From Gammaproteobacteria bacterium (GTDB lineage: Bacteria > Pseudomonadota > Gammaproteobacteria > PS1 > Pseudothioglobaceae), in contig DQNX01000075.1 in the NCBI GenBank assembly GCA_015658965.1, positions 1 through 10,288 of the forward strand: a stretch of DNA of 10,288 nucleotides, in the 5' to 3' direction. Made by a program: the position numbers and the translations under genes. The notes under the pieces are model-generated. The model had not been told where the DNA came from. It saw only the letters and a list, made by a program, of their open reading frames with translations, and did no database searches. Of this stretch, positions 1-6,364 are shown piece by piece. Every line of letters begins with the position of its first letter. The stretch's first letter is position 1.

Positions 1-383
1 ATCGTGTTGTTTTCAACTACAGGCAATGCTGAGATATTGTGTCGTTGTTGCATCTCAAATACATCGGCAATCGTGGCCTTTGGTGAAATGCTAATAGGGT
101 CTCTAATAATGCCAGATTCAAAACGCTTTACATCGCGCACTTCATTGGCTTGTTGTTCGACAGACATATTCTTATGAATAATACCAATACCGCCTTCCTG
201 AGCAATGGTAATGGCCAATCTTGCCTCGGTCACGGTATCCATTGCTGCTGACAAAATTGGCGTATTAAGGCTAATGTTTTTAGTGAGTTGCGTTTTTAAA
301 CTCACTTCCTTTGGCATGGTGGTTGAGTGTGCCGGTACCAATAATACATCGTCAAATGTTAATGCAGTTTTGAGTAGGTTCAT
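1..383 (-). CDS. guaB: Inosine-5'-monophosphate dehydrogenase, N-terminal part (runs off window)
   Basis: IMP dehydrogenase oxidises IMP to XMP with NAD+, the committed step of guanine nucleotide synthesis in the cytoplasm. About 127 codons are visible. They start MNLLKTALTFDDVLLVPAHS, followed by the family hallmark segments TPILSAAMDTVTEARLAIA and GGIGIIHKNM, and then the start of the CBS-domain insert (region around RDPISISPKATIADV). The catalytic cysteine loop lies beyond the window edge, so completeness cannot be judged. The ATG at 383-381 is one base after the stop of the SH3-protein gene and has a good AGGAG Shine-Dalgarno at 396-392, 8 nt away, inside the last codons of that gene. It is therefore the distal gene of the valS unit, unless an internal promoter exists that I do not see. 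The identity is clear from the conserved N-terminal (beta/alpha) barrel motifs. Confidence 0.96.
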   Translation of the reverse strand, partial: MNLLKTALTFDDVLLVPAHSTTMPKEVSLKTQLTKNISLNTPILSAAMDTVTEARLAITIAQEGGIGIIHKNMSVEQQANEVRDVKRFESGIIRDPISISPKATIADVFEMQQRHNISALPVVENNT

Positions 384-384
384 T

Positions 385-1041
385 TTAAAATCTCCTTTGA
401 TTCGTGCGTTTTGGGAAGACAAAGCCCATGATAAATCCAAAAAATAAAACAAGTGCGCCAACGATAAACCAGTTTCTAGAGCTGGATTCTTGACCAGTAA
501 TATCGTTGTTTTGCAATAATTGAATTTCAGTTTTTAGTTGTAATATTTCTGTTTTGAGTTTTTCGTTGTTGTATTCAAGTTTGAGTGAATCTTTGTAAAC
601 CTGTTCAATGTGTTCTTTTTCGGCTTGCGTCTTTCCTGTTTGCACAGAAAGCAATGTGTTTTTGTCTTTTAATAAAAGCGCTTGCGCTTCAAGTTTGGCA
701 TTTCTTTTACTTTGTTTGGCGATTAACAACTTGTTGGCATTATAAGTCTGCCTTAGTTTTTCAAGCTGTGCCTTTGCAGGCGCTTTAGAGGTTAAATATC
801 GAGAAATCATCCAGCCGGTGATTTTTTCGTATTTAACTTTGGTCCAGCCATTTTCAGTAGACAGTATTTTTAATTTGGTGCCAGAGGGTAGCATTTTGAG
901 CAAGTTGCTTGGGTTATTTTGGATTTTATTAGCCGATCGCATTGGAATGTCTACTGTGTCGGTTATGTACACATACGACTGTGCATTAGCCAATGAATGC
1001 GTCAATAATAAAGAGACAAATAAGAACTTATTTAATTTCAT
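385..1041 (-). CDS. Exported SH3-domain, coiled-coil, membrane-anchored protein (YgiM-like)
   Basis: A 218-residue protein with the architecture of the TIGR04211 / E. coli YgiM family. Residues 1-20 are a signal peptide, probably cleaved at ANA-QS. About 22-85 form a bacterial SH3 domain, with the typical segments DIPMRSAN, LPSGTKLKIL, GWTKVKY and TGWMISRYL. About 88-178 are a charged, heptad-like coiled coil. Residues 191-210 are a membrane helix (WFIVGALVLFFGFIMGFVF), followed by a basic tail KRTNQRRF that would face the cytoplasm. The protein thus sits in the inner membrane with the SH3 domain in the periplasm. Bacterial SH3 domains often bind cell-wall material, but the role of this family is not well established. 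Its ATG overlaps the valS TGA (ATGA, 1041-1038) and its stop is 1 nt from guaB, so it is co-transcribed with two unrelated housekeeping genes. Confidence 0.85.
   Translation of the reverse strand: MKLNKFLFVSLLLTHSLANAQSYVYITDTVDIPMRSANKIQNNPSNLLKMLPSGTKLKILSTENGWTKVKYEKITGWMISRYLTSKAPAKAQLEKLRQTYNANKLLIAKQSKRNAKLEAQALLLKDKNTLLSVQTGKTQAEKEHIEQVYKDSLKLEYNNEKLKTEILQLKTEIQLLQNNDITGQESSSRNWFIVGALVLFFGFIMGFVFPKRTNQRRF
392..396 (-). promoter_or_regulatory. guaB ribosome binding site embedded in upstream gene
   Basis: The minus strand reads AGGAG here, 8 nt before the guaB ATG at 383-381. It lies within the final codons of the SH3-protein gene, whose TAA is at 387-385. Ribosomes finishing the upstream gene would clear or expose this site, so the two genes may be translationally coupled. 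Confidence 0.7.
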
Positions 1042-3785
1042 AGCTTGGCTATTTTCTCGAGTTGTGTGGATAAATCAGCAATGGCATTTTCAACAGAAGC
1101 CAACTTCTCTTTTTCTTTGTTAACCACAGCTTCAGGCGCACCACTGACAAACTTTTCGTTGTTAAGCTTACCTGCAAATTGAGCCCTTTGCTTATTTAAT
1201 TTCTCAATCTCTTTATTCAATCGAGCCGCTTCTTGGTCTTTGTCAATTAGTCCGGCCAGTGGGATCAGTACTTTCATATCGCCAACCAGTGCGGTGGCTG
1301 ATTCTGGCGCTTCATCATTGGCACCAAGCTGACTAATACTTTCCAACTTAGCCAAACTGCTTAAGACTGACCTGTGAGTGTCCAAACAGCGTTGATCTTC
1401 AGCACTGATATTTTGTACAAAACAAGGTAGAGGCTTTGAAGGCGGAATGTTCATTTCACCACGAATTTGGCGAATGCCTAAAATAAAGCTTTGTAGCCAC
1501 TGCACTTCTGCTTCGACCTGAGTAGAGACTAAACTTTTTTCAATCTCAGGGTAGGCCTGTGTCATTAAGCTGTCACTTTTACTGCCAGTGAGCGTTTGAC
1601 ATTGTTCATAAATCTCTTCAGTAATAAACGGAATGATTGGATGGAGAAGTGTCAAAACCTCATTCAAAACTTTAAGCAGTGTGGCTTGTGTGCCAGCTCT
1701 AGTCGTATCATCAGCTAACAATGGCTTGGATAATTCTAAATACCAATCACAATAATCATGCCAAACAAATTCGTACAATTCGTGGCTCATTAGATCAAGA
1801 CGATAGTCTTTTAAATGTTTTTCAACGTTTGCTTTGGTTGCTTGTAGGCGCGACAGAATCCATTGATCAGAAGTTGATAAAGTTGCATTGGTATCGATTG
1901 TAGCACCTTCAAGCTTCATTAACACAAAGCGTGAGGCGTTCCATAATTTATTACAAAAATTGCGATAACCTTCAACCCGTTTGAGATCAAACTTGATGTC
2001 ACGACCAAATGAAGCCAGCGCTGCAAAGGTAAATCTTAAGGCGTCAGTTCCAAAAGCAGGGATACCCTCTGGGAATTCTCCTTGAGTTTGTTTTTTGATC
2101 TTGTCCGCCATTTTTGGCTGCATCATGCCTTGGGTTCTTTTGGTTAGTAATTCATCCAAGCTAATGCCGTCAATCAGATCGATTGGGTCTAGGACATTGC
2201 CCTTGGATTTAGACATTTTTTGACCTTGCCCGTCTTTAATCAAACCGGTGATATAAATATCTTTAAACGGCACATCGCCAGCAAACTTCAGCCCAAACAT
2301 AATCATGCGAGCTACCCAAAAGAAAATAATATCAAAACCAGTGACTAAAACATTGGTCGGGTAAAAGCGTGAGAGTTGTGGGGTTTGTTCTGGCCAACCC
2401 AACGTTGAAAACGGCCATAAGGCAGAAGAAAACCAAGTGTCAAGTACGTCATCATCTTGGATAAGTTCAACGCCTTCACCAGCTTGCGCTTGGGCTTCTT
2501 CTAGCGAATCAGCCACATAAATTATGCCTTCATTGTCATACCAGGCTGGTATGCGATGCCCCCACCAAATTTGTCGTGAAATACACCAGTCTTGAATATT
2601 GTCCATCCAATTGTAATAAGTCTTGTTCCAGTTTTCTGGGATAAAACGAATATCCCCATTTTTAACCGCATCAATCGCAGGCTTGGCCAGCGGTGCAACC
2701 TTAACAAACCATTGGTCAGTCATATAAGGCTCAATCACGGCATTGGTTCTATCACCGCGTGGCACCATTAAAGTGTGGGGTTCAATTTTTTCTAGCAAGC
2801 CTTGTTGGTCCAGATCTTTAATGATTTGTTTGCGTGCATCAAATCGATCCATACCAACATAAGCACTTTTAACGGTGTCGTTAATTTTGGCGGTATCTGT
2901 TAGGATGTTAATCACCTCTAAATCATGACGCTGGCCCATTTCGTAGTCATTAAAATCATGAGCAGGGGTAATTTTTACACAACCCGTACCAAATTCCATA
3001 TCGACATAATCATCGGCAATAATGCTAATTTTTCTATCCGTTAATGGCAGATCAATGGTCTTACCAATCAGATGCGTGTAGCGTTCATCATCAGGATGTA
3101 CAGCAACTGCACTATCGCCGAGCATGGTTTCAGGGCGTGTCGTAGCTACCACCATAAATTCATCCATGTCCGTAATCGGATAGCGCATGTGCCAAAGCGA
3201 GCCTTGCTCTTCAACGCTAATCACTTCAAGGTCAGATACGGCTGTGTGTAAGACTGGATCCCAGTTAACCAAGCGCTTACCACGATAGATTAAATCTTCG
3301 TTGTAAAGCTGAATAAAGACTTTGTGTACTGCCCTAGACAGCCCTTCGTCCATGGTGAAGCGTTCTCTTTCCCAATCAACCGATGCACCAAGCCTGCGCA
3401 TTTGACGGGTAATGGTGCCACCAGATTGTTGTTTCCAGTCCCAGATTTTATCAATGAATTTTTCACGACCCATATCATGGCGGGTAATGTCTTGCGCAGC
3501 AAGCTGGCGTTCAACCACCATTTGCGTGGCAATACCGGCATGGTCTGTGCCTGGCTGCCAAAGCGTTTGCTCGCCTTTACCACGATGGTAACGCGTTAGT
3601 ACGTCCATAATGGTGTGTTGAAAAGCATGGCCCATGTGCAAACTACCAGTCACATTAGGTGGCGGCAACATGATGCAATAAGCGTTTTCGCTAGTGGAAT
3701 TTGAATCGGAAGAAAATAGATTTTTGTCTTCCCAAAGTGCGCGGTATTTCGCTTCAATTTGTTCGGGGTTGTAGGTTTTTTCCAT
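1038..3785 (-). CDS. valS: Valyl-tRNA synthetase
   Basis: ValRS attaches valine to tRNA-Val in the cytoplasm and edits misactivated threonine. From the chosen ATG the protein is 915 residues (E. coli 951). It begins MEKTYNPEQIEAKYRALWED and has the class I signature PPPNVTGSLHMGH (HMGH at 50-53). The editing (CP1) domain follows around 200-350 (ATTRPETMLGDSAVAV, TGCVKITPAHDFNDY). The KMSKS loop is at 523-527 (GQKMSKSKGN), and there is an anticodon-binding helical domain. The last 70 or so residues form the C-terminal coiled coil typical of ValRS (EAARLNKEIEKLNKQRAQF). An in-frame TTG at 3815 would add ten residues, but that TTG begins on the last base of a TATAAT box at 3820-3815, so a transcript from that promoter starts after it. 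Family N-termini also fit the ATG. No strong Shine-Dalgarno precedes it. Its TGA overlaps the next gene's ATG. Confidence 0.97.
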   Translation of the reverse strand: MEKTYNPEQIEAKYRALWEDKNLFSSDSNSTSENAYCIMLPPPNVTGSLHMGHAFQHTIMDVLTRYHRGKGEQTLWQPGTDHAGIATQMVVERQLAAQDITRHDMGREKFIDKIWDWKQQSGGTITRQMRRLGASVDWERERFTMDEGLSRAVHKVFIQLYNEDLIYRGKRLVNWDPVLHTAVSDLEVISVEEQGSLWHMRYPITDMDEFMVVATTRPETMLGDSAVAVHPDDERYTHLIGKTIDLPLTDRKISIIADDYVDMEFGTGCVKITPAHDFNDYEMGQRHDLEVINILTDTAKINDTVKSAYVGMDRFDARKQIIKDLDQQGLLEKIEPHTLMVPRGDRTNAVIEPYMTDQWFVKVAPLAKPAIDAVKNGDIRFIPENWNKTYYNWMDNIQDWCISRQIWWGHRIPAWYDNEGIIYVADSLEEAQAQAGEGVELIQDDDVLDTWFSSALWPFSTLGWPEQTPQLSRFYPTNVLVTGFDIIFFWVARMIMFGLKFAGDVPFKDIYITGLIKDGQGQKMSKSKGNVLDPIDLIDGISLDELLTKRTQGMMQPKMADKIKKQTQGEFPEGIPAFGTDALRFTFAALASFGRDIKFDLKRVEGYRNFCNKLWNASRFVLMKLEGATIDTNATLSTSDQWILSRLQATKANVEKHLKDYRLDLMSHELYEFVWHDYCDWYLELSKPLLADDTTRAGTQATLLKVLNEVLTLLHPIIPFITEEIYEQCQTLTGSKSDSLMTQAYPEIEKSLVSTQVEAEVQWLQSFILGIRQIRGEMNIPPSKPLPCFVQNISAEDQRCLDTHRSVLSSLAKLESISQLGANDEAPESATALVGDMKVLIPLAGLIDKDQEAARLNKEIEKLNKQRAQFAGKLNNEKFVSGAPEAVVNKEKEKLASVENAIADLSTQLEKIAKL

Positions 3786-3814
3786 TAACGTATAAAGACG
3801 GATAAAACTGTGCA

Positions 3815-3823
3815 ATTATACCA
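3815..3823 (-). promoter_or_regulatory. Extended -10 promoter for valS
   Basis: The minus strand reads TGGTATAAT, a perfect TATAAT with the TGn extension. No good -35 element is seen at 16-18 nt, which is common for extended -10 promoters. Transcription would begin near 3808, about 23 nt before the valS ATG at 3785. This supports that start over the upstream TTG and makes valS the first gene of the unit. Confidence 0.6.
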
Positions 3824-3858
3824 ATGTAATCATTCAACAAGTATAGAAATAAAATGCT

Positions 3859-4167
3859 TTAGCTGTCGGGCTTTGGTGTGTTTTTAAAGTGGAAGAAATC
3901 ATGGTTTAGATATTGGGCTACATCTTCTTCATCATTCGGCATCCAAAAAATACCTAAGGCTGTAACACAAGTGGATATTTGCCATCTAATATCATCCAAT
4001 GATTGCATGGAAGTGCCATCGCTAATAGGCACTAAGCTATTATCATGGCATTTTTGACATTCTTCGGTATAAAGCACTTTGCCATCAATTAAGACACTTT
4101 GGTCGATATCTTTTGCAGAGGTGATGCCGGTTATCAATAACAATAGACAAGCAAATAATTTTAGCAT
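3859..4167 (-). CDS. Small exported c-type cytochrome
   Basis: A 102-residue protein with a signal peptide (MLKLFACLLLLITGITSA, cleavage near residue 18) and one heme c attachment motif, CQKCH at 37-41, within YTEECQKCHDN. This is the usual location near the start of a mature class I cytochrome c. Met76 in FWMPNDEEDV is a good candidate for the sixth heme ligand, preceding a C-terminal helix (EEDVAQYLNHDFF). The mature protein is about 84 residues, a minimal monoheme cytochrome that would act in periplasmic electron transfer; its partners are not indicated by the neighbours. There is one extra cysteine (Cys67, in QISTCVTAL), which is unusual for such a small cytochrome. It is divergent from the GIY-YIG gene. 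It ends 38 nt before the valS promoter with no terminator hairpin visible, so some readthrough into valS is possible. Confidence 0.82.
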   Translation of the reverse strand: MLKLFACLLLLITGITSAKDIDQSVLIDGKVLYTEECQKCHDNSLVPISDGTSMQSLDDIRWQISTCVTALGIFWMPNDEEDVAQYLNHDFFHFKNTPKPDS

Positions 4168-4275
4168 GCGTCTAGTTTATAACAATTTTTAAAGGATACG
4201 ACCAAATTATTCCTATTTATGCAAAGACCTCTTTTAAGATAGAATGCCCCTAACTCACTTTAACATCAAAATATA
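4168..4275. promoter_or_regulatory. Divergent intergenic region with candidate promoters
   Basis: This 108-nt gap separates the cytochrome gene (minus) from the GIY-YIG gene (plus). On the minus strand TTGGTC (4205-4200) and TATAAA (4181-4176) are 18 nt apart, and the latter has a TG extension (TGTTATAAA); the leader would be only a few nt. On the plus strand TAGAAT at 4240-4245 is a possible -10 for the GIY-YIG gene, with only a poor -35. Neither gene has a clear Shine-Dalgarno. These calls rest on pattern matching alone. Confidence 0.35.
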
Positions 4276-4539
4276 ATGACAAAGGCGAAACATTGGGTGG
4301 TGTATTTGTTGCGTTGTCGAGACAACCACTTATATTGTGGCATTACCAATCAATTAGATCGGCGCATTCGTCAGCACAATGGTGAGCTCAAAGGCGGTGC
4401 AAAATACACGCGAGCCAACAGCCCTTGTGTGTTGGTGTATCAAGAAAAATCCAAAGACAGAAGCAGCGCCTCTAAACGAGAATGCGAAATTAAAACCCTA
4501 AGTCGAGGTGAAAAATTATTATTAATTAAATTATCATGA
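4276..4539 (+). CDS. GIY-YIG domain protein, YhbQ/UPF0213-like
   Basis: An 87-residue single-domain protein of the GIY-YIG superfamily, close to E. coli YhbQ. The GIY and YIG equivalents are VYLLRC (9-14) and LYCGIT (19-24). The catalytic arginine region is LDRRIRQHN (27-35) and the conserved glutamate is Glu69 in SKRECEIKTL, so the catalytic set seems intact. The family comprises small putative nucleases related to the catalytic domain of UvrC and SLX1; the natural substrate of YhbQ-type proteins is uncertain. The start follows an AT-rich leader without a clear Shine-Dalgarno. Its TGA stop overlaps the ATG of the following rof-like frame (ATGA, 4536-4539), implying a two-gene unit with coupled translation. 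Confidence 0.88.
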   Translation: MTKAKHWVVYLLRCRDNHLYCGITNQLDRRIRQHNGELKGGAKYTRANSPCVLVYQEKSKDRSSASKRECEIKTLSRGEKLLLIKLS

Positions 4540-4751
4540 GTGACTACCAAACAATCTCTTGCGCAGCGCATAGCGTTTTTGAGTTGGAGATTATGCACCA
4601 TCAGCTGCTTGAAGTTACCATCAATGGTAAATCTTAAACCATTCAACCCCAAGACATCAGCGCCAAAGTAGGTAAAGAATATTTAGTCTTTTTAGACAAA
4701 GAGGGTGTTCAGCATAAATTACGGGCCGATTATATTTCAGGCTTGGTTTAA
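4536..4751 (+). pseudogene. rof: Rof (YaeO)-like Rho-binding protein with in-frame stop
   Basis: From the ATG that overlaps the GIY-YIG stop, the frame reads MSDYQTISCAAHSVFELEIM, then HHQLLEVTINGKS. A TAA stop follows at codon 34 (4635-4637), and the same frame then continues TIQPQDISAKVGKEYLVFLD and KEGVQHKLRADYISGLV to a second TAA at 4749-4751. Read through, this is 71 codons that match E. coli Rof along most of its length: the Y-Q-x-I-x-C start, LEL followed by HH, the D-I/L segment, EYLV, and LR-D-I near the end. Rof binds the Rho hexamer and inhibits Rho-dependent termination. A single base change from a sense codon would explain the stop, and no frameshift is seen. No start codon suited to restarting the second half is present. 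It could be a recently inactivated gene, a sequencing error, or (less likely at TAA) a readthrough gene. Its last 15 nt overlap the end of yaiI on the other strand. Confidence 0.82.
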
Positions 4752-5198
4752 CCACCGATCTAAATGATTTGCAAAGGCTTGTCTGTCTGCTTGACTGAAA
4801 GGCTTTGGGCCTCCGGTTTGTACGCCACTGGAGCGTATAACCTCCATAAAATCGCGCATACTAAGTTTTGATTTTATGTTGTCTTTACTGAATAATTCAC
4901 CTCTTGGGCTTAGTGCTAGCCCGCCTTTGGTAATAACTTCGTCAGCCAAGGGGATGTCGCTAGTGATGACCAAATCACCTGCATTTAGGCGTTTAACAAT
5001 TTCATTGTCAGCCACATCAAACCCAGCATTTACCTGAATAAAATTTAAGTAACGAGAGGGTGGTAGATGCATCGCATGATTGGCCACCAGAGTGGTTTGG
5101 GTTTGTGTGCGGTTAGCCGCTTTAAAGAGTATCTCTTTTATCACAACAGGGCAAGCATCGGCATCAACCCAAATTTTTAACTGATTTTCAATCTTCAT
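4737..5198 (-). CDS. yaiI: YaiI/YqxD family protein (DUF188)
   Basis: A 153-residue protein matching the full length of the YaiI/YqxD (UPF0178, DUF188) family. It has the N-terminal hallmark IWVDADACPVVIKEIL (DADACP at 12-17) and a central acidic segment VADNEIVKRLNAGDLVITSD. The segments IPLADEVITKGGLALSPRGE and SSGVQTGGPKPFSQADRQAF follow. The spacing of conserved Asp residues resembles PIN-like nuclease folds, but no biochemical function is firmly established for the family. Its ATG overlaps the methyltransferase TGA (ATGA, 5198-5195), so it is the second gene of a two-gene unit. At its 3' end it overlaps the convergent rof-like frame by 15 nt, and no terminator is visible there, so transcripts of the two units probably run into each other. 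Confidence 0.92.
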   Translation of the reverse strand: MKIENQLKIWVDADACPVVIKEILFKAANRTQTQTTLVANHAMHLPPSRYLNFIQVNAGFDVADNEIVKRLNAGDLVITSDIPLADEVITKGGLALSPRGELFSKDNIKSKLSMRDFMEVIRSSGVQTGGPKPFSQADRQAFANHLDRWLNQA

Positions 5199-5815
5199 TG
5201 GTCGGATGTTTTTTGCAATAGAAAATAGTTGAAGTTTTGAGTGCTACCATTGGGGTGTGGATGAGCCTCAGCTGTGGTTTTAATCAGCTTGAAATCAGCG
5301 CCCAGTAAGCGCGTAATTTTATCAACGTCATATTGTACTACATTAAGGCCTGAGCATTCTTTTGGGCCCGTAGGGGCAAAGGTTGCCAAAAGAAAATAGC
5401 CTTGTGGTTTTAAGTATTGCTTAAGTTTTCCAAGGTAGGTTTGCCGGTCTTTTTCATCGGTTAAAAAATGAAAAACCGCACGATCATGCCAAAGGTCGTA
5501 TTGCGTATTAGATTGAAAATCTAGGATATTTTCATTGTAGAAGTTAGGCTTATTAGTGTATTTTTTTAAACGCGCTTGAGTGGTTTGAATTGCAGTGGGG
5601 GACAGCTCTAGTAGCGACAAATGAGTATAACCCTTGTCCAGCAAATTATCCGCCAAGATTGACACGCCAGAGCCAACATCAATTACAGCATCATCTTTAT
5701 GGGTGATGTTAATAATCCAGTCAAACGAAATAGCTGAATGCTCTTGATGCCAGCTAACCTGGGCATGGTCTTTGTTTTGGTAAACTTCATCCCAATGGGT
5801 GAGTATGTTGGTCAT
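5195..5815 (-). CDS. Class I SAM-dependent methyltransferase
   Basis: A 206-residue soluble protein with a Rossmann-type methyltransferase fold. It begins with an HWDEVYQNKDHAQVSWHQ segment typical of the cap region in small-molecule methyltransferases. Motif I is AVIDVGSGVSILADNLL (43-59), an acidic end of strand 2 is LSLLELSP (66-73), and a motif IV-like region is YDLWHDRAVFHFLTD (106-120). LKPQGYFLLATFAPTGP follows as the motif VI/strand 5 area. The substrate cannot be told from sequence; the fold resembles thiopurine/small-thiol methyltransferases and generic methyltransferase domain families. It is the first gene of the unit with yaiI, and it is transcribed divergently from gloA across a 48-nt gap. 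Confidence 0.85.
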   Translation of the reverse strand: MTNILTHWDEVYQNKDHAQVSWHQEHSAISFDWIINITHKDDAVIDVGSGVSILADNLLDKGYTHLSLLELSPTAIQTTQARLKKYTNKPNFYNENILDFQSNTQYDLWHDRAVFHFLTDEKDRQTYLGKLKQYLKPQGYFLLATFAPTGPKECSGLNVVQYDVDKITRLLGADFKLIKTTAEAHPHPNGSTQNFNYFLLQKTSDQ

Positions 5816-5863
5816 TCTTTTGGCGTTTATAATAGTAAGTATTTAAATTATAATCTAGTTATT
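5816..5863. promoter_or_regulatory. Short divergent promoter region between methyltransferase gene and gloA
   Basis: Only 48 nt separate the two divergent starts. A near-palindromic ATTATAAT at 5847-5854 gives a perfect TATAAT on the plus strand (5849-5854), toward gloA, and on the minus strand (5853-5848), toward the methyltransferase. A second minus-strand option, TATTAT, lies at 5834-5829. The -35 elements are poor. A gloA transcript from this -10 would have almost no leader, consistent with the absence of a Shine-Dalgarno before gloA. Confidence 0.35.
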
Positions 5864-6250
5864 ATGAGAATTTTGCACACAATGTTACGAGTAGGGGATT
5901 TAGACAAATCCATTGCGTTTTATACCGAAGTTTTAGGCATGAGTTTGTTGCGTCAAAAAGCCTACCCTAAGGGTGAATTTACCTTGGCATTTTTGGGTTA
6001 TGGCCCAGAATCTGAAAATCCGGCACTCGAGCTGACTTACAACTGGGGTAAGGATAATTATGAAATAGGCACGGGTTTTGGTCATATTGCCATTAATGTT
6101 AAAGACGTTTACCAAGCGGTCGAAAATGCCAAAAAACAAGGTGTCACGGTCGTCAGGGAAGCAGGCCCTATGAGTGCAGGCACAACGATTGTGGGTTTTT
6201 TAAAAGACCCGGATGGTTATGAAATAGAGCTGCTGTCTAAAAAGTTTTAA
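5864..6250 (+). CDS. gloA: Glyoxalase I (lactoylglutathione lyase), nickel type
   Basis: Glyoxalase I converts the hemithioacetal of methylglyoxal and glutathione to S-lactoylglutathione, the first step of methylglyoxal detoxification in the cytoplasm. The 128-residue protein begins MRILHTMLRVGDLDKSIAFY and has the two beta-alpha-beta-beta-beta modules of the VOC fold. The metal ligands fall at His5, Glu56, His74 and Glu122, the same positions as in the E. coli Ni2+ enzyme. The lack of the extra loops found in Zn2+ glyoxalases also fits the Ni/Co class. An in-frame upstream ATG at 5738 would add 42 residues that overlap the divergent methyltransferase gene and have no family counterpart, so the start at 5864 is preferred. 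This implies that the cell makes glutathione. Confidence 0.96.
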   Translation: MRILHTMLRVGDLDKSIAFYTEVLGMSLLRQKAYPKGEFTLAFLGYGPESENPALELTYNWGKDNYEIGTGFGHIAINVKDVYQAVENAKKQGVTVVREAGPMSAGTTIVGFLKDPDGYEIELLSKKF

Positions 6251-6255
6251 TAGCT

Positions 6256-6272
6256 GACAAGCAAGGCTTGTC
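6256..6272. terminator. Hairpin just after gloA
   Basis: GACAAGC (6256-6262) and GCTTGTC (6266-6272) form a perfect 7-bp stem with a 3-nt AAG loop, 5 nt after the gloA stop. There is no T-run on the plus strand, so it would act as a weak terminator or as a 3'-end protecting structure of the gloA mRNA. Confidence 0.35.
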
Positions 6273-6279
6273 TGGTTAG

Positions 6280-6322
6280 GTAAAAATACTTTCATCACAG
6301 GTATGGCCTATGATGTTTTTAC
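6280..6322. terminator. Probable bidirectional terminator between gloA and recR
   Basis: CATCA (6293-6297) pairs with TGATG (6311-6315), and AGG (6299-6301) pairs with CCT (6307-6309) around a TATGG loop, with one C-A mismatch. Five T's follow on the plus strand (6316-6320). An A-tract at 6282-6286 supplies T's for the minus strand. It sits between two convergent transcription units, as expected of a two-way intrinsic terminator. The stem is short and imperfect. Confidence 0.45.
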
Positions 6323-6343
6323 GAGAAGGAAGAATCTTATCGT

Positions 6344-6361
6344 AAAAAATCTTTAAAAGAT
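6344..6361 (-). terminator. Possible AT-rich terminator after recR
   Basis: On the minus strand the palindrome ATCTTTTAAAGAT (6361-6349) is followed directly by TTTTT (6348-6344), 3 nt after the recR stop. The layout is terminator-like, but the stem has only one G-C pair per arm and would be weak. Confidence 0.3.
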
Positions 6362-6364
6362 GGT

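Noticed and set aside
205..447. Plus-strand frame of 80 codons opposite guaB
   Set aside because: It mirrors the conserved guaB N-terminus and runs into the SH3 gene; no independent signal.
585..1123. Plus-strand open frames opposite the SH3-protein gene
   Set aside because: They are antisense to a gene with clear signal peptide, SH3 and membrane segments, and show no recognisable domain.
5738..5863. Upstream ATG extending gloA by 42 residues
   Set aside because: The extension lies over the divergent methyltransferase start and the promoter, and the metal ligands match E. coli numbering only from the ATG at 5864.
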